Of a DNA stretch of 41,704 nt, positions 25,779-32,850 are shown one piece after another; position 1 is the first letter of the stretch; each line of letters starts with the position of its first letter. The stretch is from an uncultured Bacteroidota bacterium. Lineage in GTDB: Bacteria > Bacteroidota > Bacteroidia > Chitinophagales > Chitinophagaceae. The stretch spans positions 1 through 41,704 of the forward strand of contig CAIRES010000087.1 in assembly GCA_903877645.1 (NCBI GenBank), read 5' to 3'. A program made the translations under genes and the position numbers. The notes beneath the pieces were generated by a model. It saw only the letters and a program-made list of their open reading frames with translations, made no database searches and had not been told where the DNA came from.

Positions 25779-26444
25779 TCATTCCTTATCCTGCTGCACA
25801 ATGTATTTCATATCCGTAGCAAAGAACTTACACGCAGGTCTCAGCCCACACACCTCGCACTTGGGCCTGCGGGCCACGCACACATAGCGGCCATGCAGTA
25901 TCAGCCAGTGGTGCGCTATCGCCAACAGGTCCTTAGGTATATTCGCTACCAGTTGCTGCTCGGTCTGTAAGGGTGTCTTGGCTTTCAGTGTCAGCCCTAT
26001 CCTTGCCGATACCCTGAATACATGCGTATCCACTGCCATACCCGGCTGATGGAATACTACCGATACGATCACATTGGCTGTCTTGCGCCCAACCCCGGGT
26101 AGCAGCACCAGGTCGTCCATATTGTCCGGCACCTCCCCATTAAATTGCTCCACCAGCATTTTGGCCATGCCTATCAGGTGGCGGGTCTTGTTGTTGGCAA
26201 AGCTGATGCTCCTGATAAATGGCTCCACATCCTCAAATTCTGCTTTGGCCAACAGCTCCGCCGTAGGAAATTTTTGAAACAGCGCCGGTGTCACCATATT
26301 CACCCGCTTATCAGTACACTGCGCCGAGAGTATCACGGCCACCAGCAACTGATATGGGTCTGTATAACGCAGCTCCGTTTCCGCATCCGGCATATTCTTC
26401 TCAAACCAATCTATTACAAAGGCATACCGTTCTTTCCTGGTCAT
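25779..26444 (-). CDS. nth: Endonuclease III
   Basis: This is the base-excision-repair DNA glycosylase and AP lyase for oxidised pyrimidines. The ATG at 26444 (MTRKERYAFV) gives a 221-residue product of normal family length. A GTG 25 codons upstream would add a non-homologous tail through a hairpin. The HhH-GPD core has VLLPGVGRKTANVI, with catalytic Lys in GRKTAN, and the catalytic Asp in AVDTHVFRVSARIG. The C-terminal iron-sulfur loop C-x6-C-x2-C-x5-C is intact (CVARRPKCEVCGLRPAC). A terminator-like hairpin sits immediately upstream of the start codon. Confidence 0.95.
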   Translation of the reverse strand: MTRKERYAFVIDWFEKNMPDAETELRYTDPYQLLVAVILSAQCTDKRVNMVTPALFQKFPTAELLAKAEFEDVEPFIRSISFANNKTRHLIGMAKMLVEQFNGEVPDNMDDLVLLPGVGRKTANVIVSVVFHQPGMAVDTHVFRVSARIGLTLKAKTPLQTEQQLVANIPKDLLAIAHHWLILHGRYVCVARRPKCEVCGLRPACKFFATDMKYIVQQDKE

Positions 26445-26477
26445 AAAAAACCCGTTATTTGTTTTGCAAATAACGGG
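26445..26477 (-). terminator. Hairpin and T-run after msrB, directly upstream of the nth start codon
   Basis: On the minus strand the stem is CCCGTTATTTG paired with CAAATAACGGG (11 bp, 26477-26467 and 26461-26451, 5-nt loop) followed by six T residues and then the ATG of nth at 26444. Its shape is that of an intrinsic terminator of msrB. Because no bases remain between the T-run and the ATG, the same RNA is the nth leader. Confidence 0.75.
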
Positions 26478-26537
26478 GTAAAAAACCAAACCTAAAACCA
26501 CACATCTTATATACGACACCAGTTGCGTTCCGGTTTC

Positions 26538-27050
26538 CTACTTAGCCGGTTCAAATACCATCGCGTATCCGTTCATACAATAGCGCAGATGGGTAGGCGC
26601 GGGGCCATCGTCAAATACATGGCCGAGGTGGCCGCCACATTTGGCACACATCACCTCATCGCGCTCCATACCCAGGGAGTTATCCTTGGCCTGCATCACA
26701 CTGGTCGGCTTTAGCGGCTGGTAAAAGCTGGGCCAGCCTGTATGGCTGTCAAATTTCGTGGCCGATGTAAAAAGTGGGTTACCACAGGCCGCGCAGTAAT
26801 ACATCCCCTTGCTGTAGTTATGCGCATTCGGCCCTGTATCCGGGGCTTCAGTACCTTTTTCCCTCAGTATATTATACACCTTGGGGGTCAGTACCTTTTT
26901 CCATTGGGCATCGGTTATATTCACCTTCCCGGTTTCGCCCTCTTTATAGTAGGGGTTGTTCTTTTCATTTTGCTGTTGCTGGGCATACAGCGCAGCTACT
27001 CCTGTGCATAGTAATATGGCCACAGGTACTATCAGTGATCTCAGTTTCAT
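26538..27050 (-). CDS. msrB: Exported peptide-methionine (R)-S-oxide reductase
   Basis: MsrB repairs oxidised methionine with R-configuration. It is 170 residues, with an N-terminal signal of about 23 residues (ending LYA-QQ), so the enzyme acts outside the cytoplasm. Zinc-binding pairs CAAC (C86, C89) and CAKC (C135, C138) are present. The substrate-binding segment DSHTGWPSFY and the catalytic RYCMNG (C158) are as in the family. The gene is on the minus strand upstream of nth, with the terminator described between them. It may be partnered with a separate periplasmic MsrA elsewhere. Confidence 0.94.
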   Translation of the reverse strand: MKLRSLIVPVAILLCTGVAALYAQQQQNEKNNPYYKEGETGKVNITDAQWKKVLTPKVYNILREKGTEAPDTGPNAHNYSKGMYYCAACGNPLFTSATKFDSHTGWPSFYQPLKPTSVMQAKDNSLGMERDEVMCAKCGGHLGHVFDDGPAPTHLRYCMNGYAMVFEPAK

Positions 27051-27240
27051 AATTTTAGTTTGTGTATAATATTAACGAATAAAAATGAATGCCGGTTTCA
27101 TGAAGAATGTCAATAAAACCTTAAAACCATACTTATCAATTAAATTATGATAACTACACTTTATGCTTTCCCAAAGAAAATTACCCACTATACTACCTCA
27201 ATATAAAATAATAAAGTATTTTGTGACGTAATTATTCCAA

Positions 27241-27426
27241 ATGAAAAGTAAGTTCACCGTCCTTATTGCCTTAATAGTGCTGGTTGCTTTTATGAGCAGT
27301 TGCGGCACTACCGTATACAGTGGCAGGCCTTATAAAAGCCAGAAATACATTGGCTACAAAAACCATTGGCATGCGTGGCATGCGCATCATTACCGCCCGC
27401 ACCCACACTACGGTGGTTATTGGTAG
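27241..27426 (+). CDS. Small His-rich lipoprotein of 61 residues
   Basis: A lipobox FMSSC puts the lipidated cysteine at residue 21, so the mature chain is about 41 residues. It contains clusters of His, Trp, Tyr and Gly (HWHAWHAHHYRPHPHYGG), which could bind metal ions. No family is recognised. The short gene has a proper start and signal sequence and is isolated between msrB and the barrel gene, with a 3-bp convergent gap at the end. Whether it is expressed cannot be told from sequence. Confidence 0.65.
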   Translation: MKSKFTVLIALIVLVAFMSSCGTTVYSGRPYKSQKYIGYKNHWHAWHAHHYRPHPHYGGYW

Positions 27427-27429
27427 TAG

Positions 27430-28155
27430 CTATTTGTCTGTACTTCTGTCTATCAGGTCGTCGGTGTCATTATTAATGTTGCGCCCGTTCCCAAAAAGGT
27501 ATCCTGCAGATATGCCCCACACCCTGTTTTTATCCAGTTCGGTAGCTATTCCTATGTCGTTTACCCCGGGACAATAGTATACTTTGAAGAATAACCCGGT
27601 AGGCAATTCATACCCTGCCGATAAATTTAATCCAATATCAAATCCGTGCAATGTTCTGCCAAGAACAAGTGGATACCTCCCATTGGTGTTGATAGTAGTA
27701 TCATTGTATACTTCGTGGTCTTGCAATTTATTCTGCCCGCCCAATAAATAAGACGGGGTTGCACCAATACCCAACGTTACCCGGCCTTTGCCCTGCATGC
27801 CCGTTTTATATACCAGGCTTAATGGCACCTCCCCATAAAAAAGACTAAGCGTTTGCTGTACTGCTTCGTTAAAGCTGTCGTTACGGTAATAAGAAAAATT
27901 ACGTACACAACCCTTCTTCGATATCGATACCCCCACCTGGAAGTACATGTGTTTGTTGATCGGTGCATCCAATACCATACCCACCTTAGCGCTCCATACT
28001 GCGCTCACTGAAGCCTGGGTATAATCTATGGGGTAAGTAGGGGGTGCAAATTTAAATGTGCTCATGCCGGCGCCCACTTCAGGGCCAAAACCGATCTGGG
28101 CATATAAGACACCGGTTGCGGCTATTAATAAGAGAACTAAGCACAGTTTTTTCAT
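27430..28155 (-). CDS. Outer membrane beta-barrel protein (PorT-like)
   Basis: This is a 241-residue exported protein with a signal peptide of about 19 residues (ending LYA-QI). The remainder shows alternating hydrophobic strands, aromatic and Gly-rich turns, and a final AGYLFGNG strand with a short disordered tail. It resembles the porin-family or PorT-like barrel group (OMP_b-brl) common in Bacteroidota. Function unknown. Its start overlaps the stop of the aminotransferase gene by 4 bp (ATGA), so the two are translationally coupled. Confidence 0.75.
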   Translation of the reverse strand: MKKLCLVLLLIAATGVLYAQIGFGPEVGAGMSTFKFAPPTYPIDYTQASVSAVWSAKVGMVLDAPINKHMYFQVGVSISKKGCVRNFSYYRNDSFNEAVQQTLSLFYGEVPLSLVYKTGMQGKGRVTLGIGATPSYLLGGQNKLQDHEVYNDTTINTNGRYPLVLGRTLHGFDIGLNLSAGYELPTGLFFKVYYCPGVNDIGIATELDKNRVWGISAGYLFGNGRNINNDTDDLIDRSTDK

Positions 28156-28961
28156 AATACTTTAGCTATATTTTTGATCTGCGTGTTCTGATAGCGTCTG
28201 CCGCTGATAGTACCCACCCATTTTATCTTCCTGATGGCATTGGTAAGAAATATCTCGTCAGCACCCGATAGCGCTCCGAACGTAAGGCTCATTTCTTTAA
28301 CTGTGCAAACCTCCATTACCCGCCGCCGCATTACCCCGGCCACACAGCCATCCTTAAGCGGGGGTGTATATACTACGCCATCCTTGATCCAGAATATATT
28401 GGCCATCGTACTCTCTATGATACGCACGTCTGTATTAACGATCAACGCGTCATTCCATTTCCGGTCTTTGGCCTGTCTCGCCGCTACGGCATAGATCAGC
28501 CCGTTGGCCGTTTTCAGATTACAAAGAGTATCAACAGTTTTGGCAACTCCGGTTGCCACTCCGGTCACCAGCCCATTTTCATTTAGCTGCATTATCCCCG
28601 CATCCATCGGAAAACACTCTATCAAGAGTCCCGCTTTACTATTCCCTGTCCCATATAAACCACCTCCACCGGCAAATACCTGTAACCTTACCCGGCACAA
28701 ATGGTCCAGTTCGTTTTTATATACTGTTGCCAATACCTGGTTGGCCATCCATCCTGTAGTAAAATAAGCCGGCAGTGCAAGCTGCAATTGTTGCATACCC
28801 TTTTCCAACCGCTCCCAATGGTAACCGCCAAGTGCTATCACCCCATCCTCCACCAGCATCGTCTCAAATAACCCATATCCATACCTGAACGAACCATTAT
28901 CCACTGGTATATAAGCGTCCGCGGCTTCTATGATCTTCCCGTTCAGGTTAATGTATGGCAA
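28152..28961 (-). CDS. Class IV aminotransferase (PabC/Ilve-like)
   Basis: This is a 269-residue PLP enzyme of fold type IV. The substrate could be aminodeoxychorismate (PabC) or branched-chain amino acids. PLP-lysine K150 lies in CNLKTANGLIYAV. The motif RYGYGLFETM (26-35) and the E183 segment IIESTMANIFW are family-typical, as are GVMRRRVMEV and TNAI. The length fits PabC-like enzymes better than the longer IlvE. It is the first of two coupled genes, with the barrel gene downstream. The exact substrate cannot be decided by eye. Confidence 0.85.
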   Translation of the reverse strand: MPYINLNGKIIEAADAYIPVDNGSFRYGYGLFETMLVEDGVIALGGYHWERLEKGMQQLQLALPAYFTTGWMANQVLATVYKNELDHLCRVRLQVFAGGGGLYGTGNSKAGLLIECFPMDAGIMQLNENGLVTGVATGVAKTVDTLCNLKTANGLIYAVAARQAKDRKWNDALIVNTDVRIIESTMANIFWIKDGVVYTPPLKDGCVAGVMRRRVMEVCTVKEMSLTFGALSGADEIFLTNAIRKIKWVGTISGRRYQNTQIKNIAKVL

Positions 28962-29019
28962 TGTGACTATGATTGTTTACCGAAATTAATGATAAATACT
29001 TACGTGCCGCTCAAAATCG

Positions 29020-29038
29020 TATTTTTGCCCCAAACTTA
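29020..29038. promoter_or_regulatory. Head-to-head -7 boxes between the aminotransferase and LpxD-like genes
   Basis: TATTTTTG on the plus strand (29020-29027) serves the LpxD-like gene whose ATG is at 29045. TAAGTTTG on the minus strand (29038 to 29031) fits the aminotransferase gene at 28961. The boxes are 3 bp apart, so the two promoters would compete for polymerase. No -33 elements are clear. Confidence 0.4.
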
Positions 29039-29044
29039 CAGAAT

Positions 29045-29995
29045 ATGCAATTTGATCAGCCTGTTTCGGTGCAATGGTTAGCGGAATTTACGGGAGCGAA
29101 ATTGATAGGAAATAAAGAACAACAAGCCACAGGCATTAACGAGATACATAAGGTAACCAAAGGTGATATTTCCTTTGTTGATTTTGAGAAGTATTATAAT
29201 ACCTGCCTCAATTCGCCGGCTACCATCATCATTATCAATAAAGAAGTAGACTGTCCGGCCGGTAAAACACTGCTCGTTACTCCCGAGCCATTCACTGCAT
29301 ATATAAAGATCGTCAAGCACTTCCGCCCGTTCGAGCCTGCCACCAAAATGATCAGCGACTCAGCTACAATAGGCGAGGGTACGCACCTGCAGCCGGGCGT
29401 TTTCATTGGCCACCATGTCCGTATCGGTAAAGATTGCCTCATTCATCCCAATGTCACTATATACGATCACACCATTATTGGCGACAATGTCATTATTCAG
29501 GCAGGCTGTGTGATAGGAGCTGATGCCTTTTACTTCAAGCGCCGCAAAGACCGCGAGGTACAATACGATAAAATGGAAAGCTGTGGTCGCGTCATTATAG
29601 AAAGCGATGTAGAAATAGGCGCAGGCACCAGCATAGATAAGGGCGTGAGCGGCGACACCATCATAGGCCGCGGCACCAAGCTGGATAATCATATACACAT
29701 TGGCCACGGAGCAGTAATAGGAAAGAATTGCCTTTTTGCGGCGCAGGTAGGCGTTGGCGGAAAAGCCATCATAGAAGACGAGGTGATCCTTTGGGGGCAG
29801 GTAGGCGTGAGCAAAGACCTCACCATAGGAAAGGGCGCAGTGGTGCTGGCACAGAGTGGTGTGCCATCCAGCATAGAAGGCGGCAAGGTTTACTTTGGCT
29901 CACCGGTAGGCGAGGCAAAACCAAAAATGCGTGAAATGGCCTGGATCAGGCGCATACCAGAGATCTGGGACAAAGTGAATAACGATAACAAATAA
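29045..29995 (+). CDS. LpxD-like UDP-3-O-acylglucosamine N-acyltransferase
   Basis: This is a 316-residue hexapeptide-repeat acyltransferase. The ATG at 29045 is used because the TTG at 28973 would place the -7 box inside the gene. An N-terminal LpxD domain (VQWLAEFTGAKLIG through about 110) precedes a left-handed beta-helix of hexapeptide repeats (IGEGTHLQPGVFIGHHVRIG and following). The motif LDNHIHIGHGAVIG carries the general-base histidine used by LpxD in lipid A synthesis. The C-terminus has EAKPKMREMAWIRRIP. Bacteroidota often carry a second LpxD paralogue, so this may not be the main enzyme. A GNAT gene follows 11 bp downstream. Confidence 0.85.
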   Translation: MQFDQPVSVQWLAEFTGAKLIGNKEQQATGINEIHKVTKGDISFVDFEKYYNTCLNSPATIIIINKEVDCPAGKTLLVTPEPFTAYIKIVKHFRPFEPATKMISDSATIGEGTHLQPGVFIGHHVRIGKDCLIHPNVTIYDHTIIGDNVIIQAGCVIGADAFYFKRRKDREVQYDKMESCGRVIIESDVEIGAGTSIDKGVSGDTIIGRGTKLDNHIHIGHGAVIGKNCLFAAQVGVGGKAIIEDEVILWGQVGVSKDLTIGKGAVVLAQSGVPSSIEGGKVYFGSPVGEAKPKMREMAWIRRIPEIWDKVNNDNK

Positions 29996-30006
29996 ACCCG
30001 CTCTCA

Positions 30007-30546
30007 TTGGCATCCGTAACTATAGATCATGACCTGCTGCTGCGCAGCTATACCCCGGAGGATGCCCCCGGCTTGTTTGCCGCTGTCGATGCCTCCCGCA
30101 AGCATTTGCATCCGTGGCTTAGCTGGGTAGATAAGACCACAAAAGTAGAACACTCACTGCAATACATACAGGATTCCCTTTACGGCCCTTTTACAAAAGA
30201 AGCGCTGGTACTCGGTATTTTTTACCAGGGTACTATCATTGGCGGCATAGGTATGCATAACTGGGACCATAATACCAAGCTCGCACAGATAGGCTATTGG
30301 ATAGGCAAAAGCCATGAAGGCAAGGGCATCATCAATAAGTGCCTCACCGCATTTGTACCCTTCCTCTTCGATAAGATAGGCCTAAATAAAATAGAGATAC
30401 ACTTTATGCCGGCCAATAAACGCAGCGCAAAAGTGGCCCAGCGCCTCGGCTTCAAAACAGAAGGCATTATCCGCCAAAGCATCATACACAACGGTATGCC
30501 ACAGGATGTGGTGATTGCCGGCCTGCTGAAGAGTGAGTGGCAGTGA
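30007..30546 (+). CDS. GNAT acetyltransferase, RimJ/RimL type
   Basis: This is a 179-residue GNAT-fold N-acetyltransferase. It resembles RimJ/RimL enzymes that modify ribosomal proteins, though the substrate is not known. The N-terminus is LLLRSYTPEDAPGLFAAVD. The acetyl-CoA loop is IGYWIGKSHEGKGI, and NKRSAKVAQRLGFKTEGIIR is the C-terminal signature. No ATG is available near the family start, so it begins at TTG 30007. It lies 11 bp after the LpxD-like gene and is in the same operon. Confidence 0.85.
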   Translation: MASVTIDHDLLLRSYTPEDAPGLFAAVDASRKHLHPWLSWVDKTTKVEHSLQYIQDSLYGPFTKEALVLGIFYQGTIIGGIGMHNWDHNTKLAQIGYWIGKSHEGKGIINKCLTAFVPFLFDKIGLNKIEIHFMPANKRSAKVAQRLGFKTEGIIRQSIIHNGMPQDVVIAGLLKSEWQ

Positions 30547-30618
30547 TTTTGGATTAATAATATTTTCCGGGTTCTTCACCGGCAACCTCGCGCCGGGTTC
30601 TCACAGAGATTTATATAT

Positions 30619-30876
30619 CTATCGGTATATCTCCCGTCTATGTCCAACGTGATGAATATCTACAATACGGATCTCATCATCTATAGCATATAAAATTCTG
30701 TATTCACCCACTTTTACACGCCAAAGTTCTTCTCTGTTGCTAACCAATTTTTTGCAACCATCAGGGCGAGGATTCATTGCAAGGCTTTCTATCTTATCGG
30801 CGATAAGAGCAAGTGTACGGGGAATTAATTTTTTAAGCTCTCTTTTTGCTGATGGCTTTACGACTATTTGATACAT
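30619..30876 (-). CDS. RelE/ParE-family toxin
   Basis: This is an 85-residue protein with the RelE/ParE fold. The N-terminus YQIVVKPSAKRELKKLIP is a family signature, and the C-terminal half has LWRVKVGEYRILYAIDDEIRIVDIHHVGHRREIY, which includes the basic patch needed for ribosome-dependent mRNA cleavage (RelE) or gyrase inhibition (ParE). Which activity applies cannot be told. The gene starts within the antitoxin gene and overlaps it by 44 bp. Confidence 0.9.
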   Translation of the reverse strand: MYQIVVKPSAKRELKKLIPRTLALIADKIESLAMNPRPDGCKKLVSNREELWRVKVGEYRILYAIDDEIRIVDIHHVGHRREIYR

Positions 30877-31072
30877 GGAGCTTGCCTTCGTTTATTAGTT
30901 CAGCCTTTACATTTTCCCATGGAATGCTTTTCTCCCCCTTTCTTGCCTCCGCTATCAGCAGGTCCATCAGGTCTTCCAGCTTTTCGTCATCGTACTTGGC
31001 CATTCCTTTCAGGTCTATCTGTGCATAGCGCCTGTTCTGGGTTTCATCGGTCACAAAACTCACTCCTTTCAT
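30833..31072 (-). CDS. Antitoxin partner of the RelE/ParE toxin
   Basis: This is a 79-residue acidic then basic-tailed protein that precedes the toxin gene, the usual order of type II modules. Helical segments (DEKLEDLMDLLIAEARKGE) may form the dimer and toxin-binding region. I see no clear ribbon-helix-helix or Phd/YefM signature, so its DNA-binding mode is open. The 44-bp overlap with the toxin is unusually long for this family and would tie their translation together. A promoter with both elements lies just upstream. Confidence 0.75.
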   Translation of the reverse strand: MKGVSFVTDETQNRRYAQIDLKGMAKYDDEKLEDLMDLLIAEARKGEKSIPWENVKAELINEGKLHVSNSRKAISKKRA

Positions 31073-31086
31073 AAGTCTGCTTTTTA

Positions 31087-31118
31087 CAAATTTAATTATT
31101 CGTATTCACTCGCCCAAA
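31087..31118 (-). promoter_or_regulatory. Promoter of the toxin-antitoxin operon
   Basis: On the minus strand TAAATTTG (31094 to 31087) matches the -7 consensus and TTTG (31118 to 31115) matches the -33 element, spaced by 20 bp. The -7 box is 14 bp before the antitoxin start codon. It is the clearest promoter in the window. Confidence 0.6.
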
Positions 31119-31133
31119 TGATGTTATGGATGC

Positions 31134-31853
31134 TCACTTAAACTGCTTCAAATAATACTTCACCCCATCTTCTTCCAGTACCATTTCCCCTTTTTGGCAT
31201 CTTAGTACTTTGAATATACGTGGGCTTTTCCCTTCACACGACAGCGCCTGGTCGCTGCCGAGGCTTTTCACATACCACGATGGGTCGTTGCCCGGATCGC
31301 TGCCACTGAAGACAAACCCCTGCTTTCCATCCGTTGATTCCCCGGTTATGAATATGGCCCTGATAGTGGTCGCATTATCAATTGTGCCGCCATCCTGCTC
31401 TTTCGCCTGTCGCTTATACACCGTCCAGTGGCCTATCATCTGGTCTATGCTGGTCACCGGCAGTGCCTTTTCTTCTTTTTCGATCACTATCAGTTTACCG
31501 GTATCCGACAGATCGGGTGCCAATACATAAATACCGGTACTATTGGTAAGCACTAATGTCGTAGGCCGCTTTATGGCTATTTTATAATTGGCGGTACCAA
31601 AATCCAGTATGCTGTCTTCATTGATGGTATACCCCCCGTTATAGATAAACCCATTCCTGTTGTGGTAAGAAAAAGAGTCCTTCCGCTTAAACTGTACATA
31701 AAGGGTATCGGTAAAAGTCACTATACTGGAATCCGGTTTCATTCGCTGCACTTCACGCCATCGGCTTACCGGTAGTTTCAGTCCTTTATGCTTATTGCCA
31801 CAAATGGCTGTAAGCGGCATTAATAATATCAACAATACGAGTAGTTTCCTCAT
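31134..31853 (-). CDS. Secreted protein of unknown function
   Basis: This is a 239-residue protein with an N-terminal signal (about 1-18, ending ICG-NK). I recognise no domain. The first half reads as a beta-rich region with NGGYTINEDSILDFGTANYKI. The second half, from about SIDQMIGHWTVYKRQAKEQDG, looks like a lipocalin-type beta fold and ends VKYYLKQFK. No operon partner is near: the nitrilase gene is divergent at 31974 and the toxin-antitoxin genes lie downstream in the same direction. Confidence 0.7.
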   Translation of the reverse strand: MRKLLVLLILLMPLTAICGNKHKGLKLPVSRWREVQRMKPDSSIVTFTDTLYVQFKRKDSFSYHNRNGFIYNGGYTINEDSILDFGTANYKIAIKRPTTLVLTNSTGIYVLAPDLSDTGKLIVIEKEEKALPVTSIDQMIGHWTVYKRQAKEQDGGTIDNATTIRAIFITGESTDGKQGFVFSGSDPGNDPSWYVKSLGSDQALSCEGKSPRIFKVLRCQKGEMVLEEDGVKYYLKQFK

Positions 31854-31973
31854 CTTAATTGGTCTCCTGTCTTAAAAAAGAAACATTGTGCATAGCTTTG
31901 CAAAATAGCTACCTATTTTTAAAACCCGCTCTTTTTTAACAAAACTAATTTAATCGTAGCTTCATATCAAATT

Positions 31974-32756
31974 ATGGCACACGAACAGTTACATATAACG
32001 CTCATTCAGCCTGATATAGTATGGGAAGATAAGAAAGCCAACCTGGAGCAATATTCTGAAACAATTTCCGGGATCACAGGCGCCAAACACATCGTGGTGC
32101 TGCCTGAAATGTTCAGCACGGGGTTCAGCATGGATGCAGTGCGCCTTGCCGAGTCCATGGACGGGCCATCGGTACATTGGATGGCAGATACCGCCTCCAA
32201 ACACCGCTGTATACTCACAGGCAGCCTCATCATAGAAGAAAACGGCAAATATTACAACCGGATGATATGGGTGCAGCCCGATGGGCATATACATACCTAC
32301 GACAAACGCCACCTGTTTGCCTACGCTAAAGAAGATAAGCATTATACCCCCGGCGAAACCCGCATGATAGTGCAAGCCAATGGCTGGCGCATCAACCTGC
32401 AGGTATGCTACGACCTCCGTTTCCCGGTATGGGCCCGCAACCAGGGCGACGAATATGATGTATTGCTGAATGTAGCCAACTGGCCTGAAGCGCGCATCCT
32501 GGCTTGGAAAACTTTGCTCCAGGCACGTGCCATTGAAAATCAATGCTTTGTAGTAGGCGTAAACCGGATAGGCAAGGACGCAAAAGGAAATAATTATACC
32601 GGGGCAAGCAGTGTGTTTGGCCCATTAGGCGAAACCATCTGGCAGCAGGAAGGACTCAAACAATGTCATACCGTTACCCTCGAAAAAGACCAGGTTCGAA
32701 AAACACGCGAAACACTTCCTTTTCTTAATGACGCCGATAAGTTCCTGCTTTTATGA
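31974..32756 (+). CDS. Nitrilase-superfamily amidohydrolase (omega-amidase type)
   Basis: This is a 260-residue C-N hydrolase. The catalytic triad is E45 (LPEMFSTGF), K111 (YDKRHLF) and C145 (VCYDLRFPVW). The STGF after the catalytic Glu and the YDKRHLF box are characteristic of the YafV/omega-amidase branch, which hydrolyses alpha-ketoglutaramate or alpha-ketosuccinamate. It is cytosolic. It is followed by the patatin gene, with a 94-bp gap, and seems to be its own unit. Confidence 0.9.
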   Translation: MAHEQLHITLIQPDIVWEDKKANLEQYSETISGITGAKHIVVLPEMFSTGFSMDAVRLAESMDGPSVHWMADTASKHRCILTGSLIIEENGKYYNRMIWVQPDGHIHTYDKRHLFAYAKEDKHYTPGETRMIVQANGWRINLQVCYDLRFPVWARNQGDEYDVLLNVANWPEARILAWKTLLQARAIENQCFVVGVNRIGKDAKGNNYTGASSVFGPLGETIWQQEGLKQCHTVTLEKDQVRKTRETLPFLNDADKFLLL

Positions 32757-32850
32757 GCACTGCCCGCCGGAAGCTGATATATCCCGTTTTATCACTTTGG
32801 TAGTATACAACCTTATTTTTTTGTGTAGCTTGACATACATTGCATACTGA

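Noticed and set aside
30580-30600. Hairpin CCGGC-N8-GCCGG after the GNAT gene as a terminator
   Set aside because: The stem is only 5 bp and no T-run follows on either strand, so it is too weak to call.
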